From assembly GCA_031263265.1 (NCBI GenBank), contig JAISGE010000070.1, forward strand, positions 1 to 8,001: a stretch of DNA of 8,001 bases, given 5' to 3'. A program made the position numbers and the translations under genes. Of the stretch, positions 1 to 6,111 are shown piece by piece. How positions within the stretch are numbered: the first letter of the stretch is position 1; every line of letters starts with the position of its first letter. Below the pieces are notes generated by a model. That model did not search any database. It was not told the origin of the DNA and saw nothing but the letters and a program-made list of their open reading frames with translations. This DNA is from Treponema sp. Lineage in GTDB: Bacteria; Spirochaetota; Spirochaetia; Treponematales; Breznakiellaceae.

Positions 1-99
1 GCGGAGCATCCCGGCACGAAACATGAGGCGATGACTGGCGATAAGCGCATCAGCAGGAACCTCCCGGAGGGTCGGGATAAAGGTTTTGGTAAACAACAT
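1..99 (-). CDS. proS: Prolyl-tRNA synthetase, N-terminal 33 codons (partial, runs off the left edge)
   Basis: This is the start of a class II aminoacyl-tRNA synthetase that charges tRNA-Pro with proline in the cytoplasm. Reading the minus strand from the ATG at 99-97, the protein begins MLFTKTFIPTLREVPADA and continues with IASHRLMFRAGMLR. This is the highly conserved bacterial ProRS N-terminus, whose family pattern is roughly (S/T)xxFIPTLREVPADAxxxSHxLMxRAGxIR. The reading frame stays open to base 1, so the rest of the gene lies outside the window. A Shine-Dalgarno AAGGA sits at 111-107 (minus), 7 nt before the ATG, which fixes the start. A plausible sigma70 promoter lies just upstream. The gene is divergent from the lipoprotein gene. 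The plus-strand open frame across this stretch (31-333) is antisense shadow. Identification rests on 33 residues, but they are very characteristic. Confidence 0.93.
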   Translation of the reverse strand, partial: MLFTKTFIPTLREVPADALIASHRLMFRAGMLR

Positions 100-133
100 A
101 GGGTAATCCTTAGGATAAATAGGTATGTGCTTG

Positions 134-163
134 AGTATACCTGGAGGGAAAGGTTCTTATCAA
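134..163 (-). promoter_or_regulatory. Probable sigma70 promoter of proS
   Basis: On the minus strand, TTGATA (163-158) and TATACT (139-134) are separated by 18 nt. Transcription would start near 127, giving a leader of about 28 nt that contains the AAGGA ribosome-binding site. Five of six bases match the consensus at each element. The promoter fires away from the lipoprotein gene. Confidence 0.6.
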
Positions 164-180
164 TGCCCCCTGTTTACCTC

Positions 181-306
181 CAGCAATTCCGAATTCAAAC
201 GGTAACTCCTTATACCATAATGAGTTACGAAAACGATATTTTTTTGCCATTCTTTGTTAATTCATTATGTAGAAAAGAATTAGCGGTTTTGAATTCGGAA
301 TTACTG
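181..306. repeat. 126-bp imperfect palindrome (MITE-like or long-hairpin element) in the divergent intergenic region
   Basis: The ends are inverted repeats of 19 bp with one mismatch, CAG(C/T)AATTCCGAATTCAAA, at 181-199 and 288-306. The inner 15 bp (185-199 / 288-302) match perfectly. The symmetry continues inward, with small gaps, to CATAATGAGTTA (216-227) against the complement of TAATTCATTATG (258-269, one mismatch). Nearly the whole element can therefore fold into one long hairpin with an AT-rich loop of about 30 nt that includes a T7 run (240-246). It contains no gene and lies between the two divergent promoters. It resembles a non-autonomous miniature element, but no target-site duplication is obvious. 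It could also act as a bidirectional hairpin or insulator. Confidence 0.65.
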
Positions 307-324
307 ATTTGGGGTAGGAAAGAC

Positions 325-352
325 TTGACATGATTGCACGGTATTATATACT
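325..352 (+). promoter_or_regulatory. Strong sigma70 promoter of the beta-helix lipoprotein gene
   Basis: A perfect TTGACA (325-330) is followed after 16 nt by TATACT (347-352), which predicts a start near 359 and a leader of about 60 nt. The promoter is bracketed by a 7-bp inverted repeat, GGTAGGA (313-319) and TCCTACC (355-361), which could be an operator or coincidence. Just downstream, CAATCT (361-366) and AGATTG (373-378) could form a small leader hairpin. Confidence 0.7.
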
Positions 353-400
353 AATCCTACCAATCTTAGTAGAGATTGTACGTCTTTTTTTCTTGCATCA

Positions 401-406
401 AGGAGG
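401..406 (+). promoter_or_regulatory. Shine-Dalgarno sequence of the lipoprotein gene
   Basis: AGGAGG is an ideal ribosome-binding site. The in-frame ATG at 421 lies 14 nt downstream, longer than usual. An in-frame CTG at 415 lies at 8 nt and is an alternative start. This site argues against the upstream in-frame TTG at 376, which precedes the AGGAGG and has no ribosome-binding site of its own. Confidence 0.6.
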
Positions 407-420
407 AGCTTAGTCTGGTT

Positions 421-2385
421 ATGGGGGGGGGGGGGGGGGGGGGAAAAAACAAAAAAAGGACCCCCGTTTTTCAAAAAAAAAAATACGAAAAAACAAAAAA
501 AAATTGGGGTGTTTTTTTTAATAATGTTGTTGTTTTGTTTGGTTTTGTCCCCCCCCCCCCCCCCCATCAGGGTAGATTCGGCTTTCTAGTCCGTCGTCTT
601 GCGTGCGCAACCGTGCTCGCGTATGTGGTTGTGCTTGCCCTGGCCGGGTGTACCGATATTACCAGACCTGGGGAGATTGTGGGGGAACCCATAGCTCAAG
701 GCATGGGCCAGGCCCATATACGGCTGGACCACGTGAACGCCCGTACCGCTATTCCTGGTCTTGAGGCTCTTCATTTTACCCTGGACTTTACCGGGCCGGG
801 AAAAGAGCCAGTGCCCAAGACCCTGAACAACGGCCTGACGACCCTTACGGTAGCCCTGGAATCTGGGGAATGGACCCTGGAGGTCAAGGGCTATAGCAGC
901 GAGAACCGCCTCACGGTACGGGGAACCAGCAGTATTACCATTACTGCGGGAATTTCCTCCCCTGTTACGGTGTACCTGATACCGGACTTTAGCGAGGGTG
1001 GTACGGGAACCCTGTCCTATAACGTCGAATTCCCCGGAACCGTAAGCCGGGCCTTTTTGGGCCTGTACCCCCTGAACGCTCCAGGACCCAAGCAGTCTTC
1101 AGGAGACACCCCGGAAACCAGCCGGGAAATGCTCATTTCAGGAAGCCCCACGGGGACCCTTGTGGATCTTCCCGCAGGGACCTACCAGGCCCTGATAGAC
1201 CTCTACGCCAAAGGGGACGACAAAGCCGCGGTATGGACCGGGGTGGTGCATATTTACGACGGCTCTACCACCGCTTTGACCCCATCATTTACTCTCGCCC
1301 ATTTCGCCGCCTGCCCACCCCCACCGGTAATTGAGGCAAGCGCAAACACCCTGGCGGCCAAACTGGACGCGGCCCTTGCTTCCCCACCAGGGTCCTATAC
1401 CATAGTCCTGGACGGCACGGAGGAGGACCTGTTCCCAAAATTCTTTGTGCCCAACCCTCAACCCCTTTCGGCACAGGACGGCAAAGCAATCGCCATTACC
1501 ATCAGGGGCAACGGCTATACGGTGCAGGTTACTGAAACCGGAACGCCCCTCTTTACCCTGGGGCCCGGCCTCACCCTGGCAATACAGGACCTGAGGCTCC
1601 AGGGGATGAGCAACAACAGCGTCCCCGTGGTGCAAGTAGAAAACCAGGGAACCCTGGAGATGAAGGCCGGTTCCCGCATTACCGGGAATCTCTCCTCCTC
1701 CAACGGTGGCGGGGTGTATGTCGACGGTGGGACCTTCACCATGAGCGGTGGTGCGGTTAGCGGCAATTCCGCATCCCAAGGTGGCGGCGTGTTTGCCTAC
1801 GGTGGAACCTTTAGCATGAGCGGTGGCGTGGTCAGCGATAATTCAAATTCAAGCTCCGGCGGGCTCGGCGGTGGGGTGTATGCCTACGGTGGAACCTTCA
1901 CCATGAGCGGCGGCATGGTTAGCGGCAATAAGTCCACCGCCTACGGCGGCGGGGTGTTTGCCGGCCATAGTGCGACCTTTAACATGAGCGGTGGCACGAT
2001 CAGTGGCAATTCCGTCTCCGGTTCCAAAGAAGGTGGCGGGGTACACCTCAATACTGCAACCTTTACTATGAGCGGCGGGGTGATCAGCGGCAATGACGCT
2101 GGTACCGGTGGTGGTGGTGTATATGTCTCTCTCGGTGCAACCTTCAATATGAGTGGCGGAGAAGTGCGCAATAATACCGCCTCCAAAGGTGGCGGGGTGT
2201 ATCTCAAAGGCACAATCTTTTCCATGACCCGCGGTGTCATCTACGGTAGTACTGCTGGGGCGGGCCTAGCAAACACCGCCACCACCAGTGGCGCGGCGTT
2301 TTTCAAGCAGAGTGGCACAATCAATCTTAACGGTTTGGCTGCGAAGGACGTGATGGACGAGACCATTGATAAGAGGACCCCATAA
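421..2385 (+). CDS. Putative surface lipoprotein with C-terminal right-handed beta-helix repeats
   Basis: As written, the frame encodes 654 aa from the ATG at 421. Residues 2-47 come from the homopolymer block and are unlikely to be genuine. A lipoprotein signal then begins at FLVRRLACATVLAYVVVLA and ends in a lipobox LALAG-Cys, with the cysteine codon at 649-651, predicting a mature lipid-anchored protein of 578 aa. About 650-1300 encodes beta-rich modules (for example LESGEWTLEVKGY and LVDLPAGTYQALIDLYAKGD), resembling small beta-sandwich domains. About 1310-1640 leads, via a CPPPP linker, into a parallel beta-helix. About 1648-2316 holds eight TFxMSGGxxSGN...GGGV(Y/F) repeats. Such pectin-lyase-like solenoids occur in adhesins and surface proteins; the ligand is unknown. 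No catalytic residues were recognised, so an adhesin or structural role is inferred. The true start cannot be fixed because no in-frame start exists between 566 and 609. GTG at 610 would truncate the signal peptide. Confidence 0.8.
   Translation: MGGGGGGGKNKKRTPVFQKKKYEKTKKNWGVFFNNVVVLFGFVPPPPPHQGRFGFLVRRLACATVLAYVVVLALAGCTDITRPGEIVGEPIAQGMGQAHIRLDHVNARTAIPGLEALHFTLDFTGPGKEPVPKTLNNGLTTLTVALESGEWTLEVKGYSSENRLTVRGTSSITITAGISSPVTVYLIPDFSEGGTGTLSYNVEFPGTVSRAFLGLYPLNAPGPKQSSGDTPETSREMLISGSPTGTLVDLPAGTYQALIDLYAKGDDKAAVWTGVVHIYDGSTTALTPSFTLAHFAACPPPPVIEASANTLAAKLDAALASPPGSYTIVLDGTEEDLFPKFFVPNPQPLSAQDGKAIAITIRGNGYTVQVTETGTPLFTLGPGLTLAIQDLRLQGMSNNSVPVVQVENQGTLEMKAGSRITGNLSSSNGGGVYVDGGTFTMSGGAVSGNSASQGGGVFAYGGTFSMSGGVVSDNSNSSSGGLGGGVYAYGGTFTMSGGMVSGNKSTAYGGGVFAGHSATFNMSGGTISGNSVSGSKEGGGVHLNTATFTMSGGVISGNDAGTGGGGVYVSLGATFNMSGGEVRNNTASKGGGVYLKGTIFSMTRGVIYGSTAGAGLANTATTSGAAFFKQSGTINLNGLAAKDVMDETIDKRTP
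423..565. other. G21 - low-complexity - C17 block at the lipoprotein start (probable artefact or extreme homopolymer locus)
   Basis: A run of 21 G (423-443) is followed by 105 bases made almost only of A/T homopolymers with short G and C runs, then a run of 17 C (549-565). Both flanks read naturally: the left ends in AGGAGG and an ATG, the right opens straight into a lipoprotein signal peptide. Runs of G entering the block from both directions, which read as C on the far side, match signal-loss poly-G calls at read ends or junk at a contig join. If real, G21 and C17 would form a stable hairpin over the translation start. The block encodes a poly-Gly, Lys-rich, poly-Pro segment unlike any signal peptide n-region. 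Confidence 0.75.
1648..2316 (+). repeat. Tandem coding repeats, eight beta-helix coils of about 25-29 residues
   Basis: Repeat units start at 1648, 1729, 1804, 1891, 1972, 2056, 2137 and 2212. Lengths are 27, 25, 29, 27, 28, 27 and 25 residues, then a degenerate last unit. The core pattern is (G/A)TF(T/S/N)MSGG(x)(V/I)SGN(4-12 variable)GGGV(Y/F). The nucleotide sequence is also repetitive: variants of GGTGGCGGGGTGTAT recur, as do stretches of ACCTTCACCATGAGCGG. This gives scope for recombination or slippage that changes repeat number in frame. The first and last units are most diverged, as expected for the capping turns of a solenoid. Confidence 0.85.
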
Positions 2386-2391
2386 AGCGGT

Positions 2392-2416
2392 ATCCCGATC
2401 CTGCTTGGATCGGGGT
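2392..2416 (+). terminator. Hairpin after the lipoprotein gene, probable terminator
   Basis: CCCGATCC (2394-2401) pairs perfectly with GGATCGGG (2407-2414) across a TGCTT loop. A further U-G and A-U pair can extend the stem to 10 bp. It starts 7 nt after the lipoprotein stop codon. The tail (GTTCCTGATATT) is only moderately T-rich, so it is a weak intrinsic terminator or an mRNA-stabilising hairpin. Confidence 0.55.
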
Positions 2417-2440
2417 TCCTGATATTCCATCGAACTCACG

Positions 2441-2468
2441 TTAAAAAAAAGCAAAAATTGGTTATACT
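2441..2468 (+). promoter_or_regulatory. Promoter of the M16 protease gene, close enough to give a leaderless mRNA
   Basis: A TATACT -10 box (2463-2468) is preceded after 16 nt by TTAAAA (2441-2446), a 4/6 match to the -35 consensus. The -10 box ends only 6 nt before the ATG at 2475, so transcription should begin at or within a base or two of the start codon. No Shine-Dalgarno sequence is visible in the bases before the ATG. Confidence 0.55.
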
Positions 2469-2474
2469 AGAATT

Positions 2475-5348
2475 ATGCAGTTATTTACATACCTCAGGAC
2501 GGTAATCGTCCTCCTATCCATCACCATGATGGGTTTGAATGTTTCTTGTGCTTCTGGAGCTAAAACCGGAGCTGAGGCATACACCGGATTGGGTTTCCCA
2601 ACGGATCCCGTGCCTTTCATGAAGGAGGTCCGAACCGGTGTCTTACCGAATGGGCTTCGTTACTATATTTTAGAAAACGCTAAACCTGAAAACCGGGCCT
2701 ATCTAACCTTGGCAGTACATGCCGGATCCGTGCTCGAACAGGATGATGAGCGGGGATTAGCCCATTTTATCGAACACATGGCTTTCAACGGTACTGCCCG
2801 GTTTCCTGAATCAGACCTGATCCAGTACCTTCGTTCCTTGGGGATGCGTTTTGGCCCTGAGGTGAATGCCTATACCGGTTATGATGAAACCGTCTACGGT
2901 ATTGAGGTGCCCACTGAACCGGATGAAACCGGGATTAAGCGGATCCCCTATCAGGCCCTGGCCGTGATCGATGATTGGACCTATGCCATCACCTTTGACC
3001 CCAAGGATGTGGATGATGAGCGGCTGGTTATTATGGAAGAATACCGGTTACATCTGGGGGCAACTGAGCGGATCCGGCAGCAAATACTGCCGCTCCTCTT
3101 TAAAGATTCCCCCTATGCGAATCGCAGCCCCATAGGACTCCCGGAAATCATTGAGCATGCCCCCCCATCGAAACTACAGGATTTCTATAAGACCTGGTAT
3201 CGTGGGGACAATATGGCCCTCATCTTCGTAGGGGATTTTGACGGCGCTGCGCTTGAAGCATCCTTAGGATCCTCTTTTTCCATGCCTGCCCCCGCAGATA
3301 CCTCCTTTAAGCGGCCTGGATACGATCTGCCGGCGCCTAAAAAAGGGGTACAAGCGGCAATTTTTACGGACCCGGAACTTCCCTTTACCCAGGTTGACCT
3401 TTACTACAAGCGGCCTCCCAAGCCCCAGGGCAATGATCTGACAGCCTATCGGGAAGGAGTCATTGATTACCTTATTGATCAGATGCTTTCCCTGAGGTTT
3501 GATGAGGCTGCTTCCAAGCCCGAGACTCCCTATGTAGCTGCAGGAGCAGGAACCGTCCGATTTGGCCTTTCTTCCCGTTACTATCTGTTAATTGCCCATG
3601 CAAAAACCGGCACTACCGAAGAGACACTCCGGGAACTGCTGCGGCAAAAGGAATCCATGGTTCGGTATGGCTTTACCAATGCTGAACTTGATAGGGCCAA
3701 GCGAGCCTTGCTTGCCCGTTTGATCCAGCGCAACTCCGAGAAAGACCGGCAAGAATCCGAGGAGTATGTAAATCAGTTTACCGCGCATTTCCTCAAAGGA
3801 GAGCTGGTTCCTGATATTGCCTGGGAATTAACCGCGGTAAAAGCCCTGCTTCCTGGTATAAGCTCCAAGGACATAGCGGCAGCGGTAAAGGATTATTTTA
3901 CCGCAGATGACCTCAACGCATTCGTGATTGCCCCTGAAAGGGAACCGGTGCCTTCCGCTGAAGGGATCCGCCAATTGGTTTCCCAAGCCCGGAAGGCCCG
4001 GATTCCCCGGCCTATCGAGGTTACGCTCAGCGATCAACTCCTGGACGAGATACCCCAGCCAGGTACGGTTATTTCAGAATCAGTGGATCCTGAAACTCAG
4101 GCCCTACGCTGGGAACTCAGTAATGGGGCCCAGGTGCTTCTCAAGGAAACCCGGAACCAGAACAACGAAATCATCCTCTATGCCCTGGCACGGGGGGGTA
4201 CTACCAGCGCGCCGGCAGCAGAAGACCGGTCTGCCAGTCTTGCCGCAGAAATGGTAAACGCTTCCGGGCTTGGCCCGTATTCCCGGCAGGAATTATTCAA
4301 GAAACTGGTGGATAAACAGGTATCCCTCTCGTTTTGGACTTCCCTGTTTCTTCGAGGCATCCAGGGTTCCGCCACCACTGAGGATACTAAGACCCTCTTT
4401 GAAATGCTGTATCTGAGCTTTACCCAGCCCCGGATGGATCCCGACGCGGTAAAAGCCCTGCTGGATCAGTACCAAACGATCCTGGCCCAGCAAAAGGAAG
4501 ATCCTACGAGGGGATTTTACCATGAGATTCAGAAAACCATATACCAGAATCACCCCCGCTTTTCCCCTATGGAACCAGAAGACTTGGCCCAAGTGAACAT
4601 GGAAGACGCCCTGAACTTTATCCAGGACTGTCTCAATCCTGGAGACTATACCTTTGTCTTCACCGGAAATCTGGATATTCCTCAGCTTAGGACTTTTATC
4701 GAAACTTACCTGGCCTCCATTCCTGCACAATCCAGCCTAAACACCTGGACAGACCCCCACATTATCCGGCCCGGTAAAACAGATACGTCTTTGTATAAGG
4801 GCAAGGAAGAAAAAAGCCACGTATACCTGGGCAGGTATGTACCGGCTTCTTACACTGAGGAGGAATGGGCTGCTACTGCGGTTTTAGAGGAGTACCTGGA
4901 TATCAAGTTTACCGAATCAATTCGGGAAAAACTCGGAGGAGTCTACACGATTTCAGACTCGGTTACCCTTTCGATCCTTCCCCCTGAAGAACTACGGATG
5001 GAAATTTTCTTTGGCTGCGATCCCAAACGGGTGGAAGAACTCTGTACTGCCATCGAAGCAGAGCTTACCCGGACCGCCCAGGAGCCGCTGGATGAGCGGA
5101 CTTTTACTCAGGCAAAAGCGGCCCTGAAAAAGAGTTGGGAAAGGTCAGTCCAGAGCAATACCTATATTGCCCAGAGCTATGCCAATTCCTCGGTTATTTA
5201 TAGGGTTCCCCTGAGCCGTTTGGATAAACGTCCTGAATTATACGACAGGGTTACCCCTGAAGCGGTCCAAGCAATCACCCAACGGCTCTTACAAGCCAAT
5301 CAGGTGCGGCTTGTGCTCTATCCAGAAGAACGGGGCGCTACCCCGTAA
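2475..5348 (+). CDS. M16 family zinc metalloprotease, PqqL/insulinase-like, exported
   Basis: This 957-aa protein has the size of PqqL-type M16 peptidases (four M16 domains, about 930 aa), which cleave peptides inside a clamshell chamber. An N-terminal signal peptide (residues 1-24, hydrophobic TVIVLLSITMMGL) precedes Cys25 in LNVSC. That is a weak spirochaetal lipobox, so lipidation is possible but not certain. The inverted zinc motif HFIEH is at residues 97-101 (His97, Glu100, His101), followed by MAFNGT. The third ligand is probably Glu189 in the VIMEEYR segment. The second half lacks HxxEH, as expected for the inactive domain, but keeps the C-terminal REKLGGVY motif (Arg817, Tyr824) that helps bind substrate. 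The protein looks full length and active. ATG 2475 is chosen because it keeps the complete signal peptide. No ribosome-binding site is seen. A periplasmic or outer-membrane-facing site is inferred; substrate unknown. Confidence 0.93.
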   Translation: MQLFTYLRTVIVLLSITMMGLNVSCASGAKTGAEAYTGLGFPTDPVPFMKEVRTGVLPNGLRYYILENAKPENRAYLTLAVHAGSVLEQDDERGLAHFIEHMAFNGTARFPESDLIQYLRSLGMRFGPEVNAYTGYDETVYGIEVPTEPDETGIKRIPYQALAVIDDWTYAITFDPKDVDDERLVIMEEYRLHLGATERIRQQILPLLFKDSPYANRSPIGLPEIIEHAPPSKLQDFYKTWYRGDNMALIFVGDFDGAALEASLGSSFSMPAPADTSFKRPGYDLPAPKKGVQAAIFTDPELPFTQVDLYYKRPPKPQGNDLTAYREGVIDYLIDQMLSLRFDEAASKPETPYVAAGAGTVRFGLSSRYYLLIAHAKTGTTEETLRELLRQKESMVRYGFTNAELDRAKRALLARLIQRNSEKDRQESEEYVNQFTAHFLKGELVPDIAWELTAVKALLPGISSKDIAAAVKDYFTADDLNAFVIAPEREPVPSAEGIRQLVSQARKARIPRPIEVTLSDQLLDEIPQPGTVISESVDPETQALRWELSNGAQVLLKETRNQNNEIILYALARGGTTSAPAAEDRSASLAAEMVNASGLGPYSRQELFKKLVDKQVSLSFWTSLFLRGIQGSATTEDTKTLFEMLYLSFTQPRMDPDAVKALLDQYQTILAQQKEDPTRGFYHEIQKTIYQNHPRFSPMEPEDLAQVNMEDALNFIQDCLNPGDYTFVFTGNLDIPQLRTFIETYLASIPAQSSLNTWTDPHIIRPGKTDTSLYKGKEEKSHVYLGRYVPASYTEEEWAATAVLEEYLDIKFTESIREKLGGVYTISDSVTLSILPPEELRMEIFFGCDPKRVEELCTAIEAELTRTAQEPLDERTFTQAKAALKKSWERSVQSNTYIAQSYANSSVIYRVPLSRLDKRPELYDRVTPEAVQAITQRLLQANQVRLVLYPEERGATP

Positions 5349-5359
5349 CCCGTGCAATG

Positions 5360-5399
5360 CCCTATCATGCAGTAACCAAAATCTACTGCATGGGTAGGG
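5360..5399 (+). promoter_or_regulatory. Hairpin between the M16 protease and YugP-like genes
   Basis: CATGCAGTA (5366-5374) pairs perfectly with TACTGCATG (5384-5392) over a 9-nt loop. CCCTA (5360-5364) pairs with TAGGG (5395-5399) after a small internal bulge. It lies 11 nt after the M16 stop codon and about 10 nt before the downstream ribosome-binding site, with no T tract. It may be a processing, stabilising or weak termination hairpin. No convincing promoter for the downstream gene was seen, so read-through transcription is plausible. Confidence 0.5.
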
Positions 5400-5424
5400 T
5401 ATCCTCAAAAAGGAGCATAGTACT

Positions 5425-6108
5425 ATGTATTTCGACCCTTATTATCTGGTGTTGGTGCTTCCAACGATCCTGCTTTCCCTTTTTGCGCAGATTCTCGTGA
5501 AATCTACGTTTGCAAAATACTCCCGGATCCGCAGTTCCCGAAATCTTTCAGGCTACGAGGTGGCAGGGCTGTTAATGCAGATGAACCGGATCCGGGATGT
5601 GGCCATTGAGCCGGTTCAAGGTTCCCTCACGGATCACTACGATCCCGGGGCAAAGGTTCTGCGCCTTTCCCGTCCGGTGTACAGGGAAACCTCCATCGCG
5701 GCCATTGGGGTAGCCGCGCATGAAACCGGCCATGCGATCCAGCATGCCCGCTCCTACGGCCCCCTGGCCCTGCGCGGTACCCTGGTTCCGGTGGCAAATA
5801 TCGGCGCTTCCTTTGGTCCCTGGATAGCTATGGGAGGCATCTTTTTCTCCTTTCCCGTGTTGATACACCTGGGTATTATCCTCTTCGGGGTTTCGGTACT
5901 TTTTTATGTAATAACCCTACCCGTGGAATTCGATGCGTCCTCCCGGGCCATTGCCCTGCTGCGGAGCCATAAGGTACTCACCGAAGCTGAACTTGCAGGG
6001 GTGAAAAAAGTTCTCACCGCTGCCGCATTGACCTATGTCGCCTCTGCACTTACCGCGCTCATGGGTTTCCTGCGGCTCATCCTCATTGCCCGGGATCGGG
6101 AACGGTAA
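5425..6108 (+). CDS. YugP-type membrane zinc metallopeptidase (Zn_peptidase_2 family)
   Basis: This 227-aa protein matches the usual length of the YugP family of integral-membrane neutral zinc metalloproteases. An N-terminal membrane segment (residues about 6-25, YYLVLVLPTILLSLFAQI) is followed by a soluble stretch, then the active-site motif HETGH at residues 99-103 (His99, Glu100, His103) in the context VAAHETGHAIQHA. Two or three hydrophobic helices follow (about 118-165). Next is the conserved LPVEFDASSRA segment, where Glu168 is the likely third metal ligand, and a last hydrophobic segment near the C-terminus (about 197-223). The start is supported by AAGGAG at 5410-5415, 9 nt before the ATG. 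The gene follows the M16 protease on the same strand after 76 nt and may share its transcript. Substrates are unknown for the family; membrane-protein turnover is a guess. All key residues are present. Confidence 0.92.
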   Translation: MYFDPYYLVLVLPTILLSLFAQILVKSTFAKYSRIRSSRNLSGYEVAGLLMQMNRIRDVAIEPVQGSLTDHYDPGAKVLRLSRPVYRETSIAAIGVAAHETGHAIQHARSYGPLALRGTLVPVANIGASFGPWIAMGGIFFSFPVLIHLGIILFGVSVLFYVITLPVEFDASSRAIALLRSHKVLTEAELAGVKKVLTAAALTYVASALTALMGFLRLILIARDRER

Positions 6109-6111
6109 ACC

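Noticed and set aside
31..333. Plus-strand open frame of 100 codons at the left edge
   Set aside because: Its first third is antisense to the clearly recognisable ProRS N-terminus, and the rest runs through promoters and the palindromic element. No ribosome-binding site and no protein-like pattern.
376..420. TTG 376 as the start of the lipoprotein gene
   Set aside because: It lies upstream of the only good ribosome-binding site (401-406), inside a small hairpin, and has no ribosome-binding site of its own.
301..567. Minus-strand open frame through the homopolymer block
   Set aside because: It consists mainly of poly-Gly/Pro and Lys/Phe runs produced by the G, C, A and T homopolymers.
1285..1779. 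164-codon minus-strand open frame inside the lipoprotein gene
   Set aside because: It is a shadow of GC-rich repeat coding on the plus strand. The plus-strand frame has the coherent beta-helix pattern and signal peptide.
3928..4257. 109-codon plus-strand frame inside the M16 gene
   Set aside because: Out-of-frame shadow; the M16 frame is continuous and conserved through this stretch.
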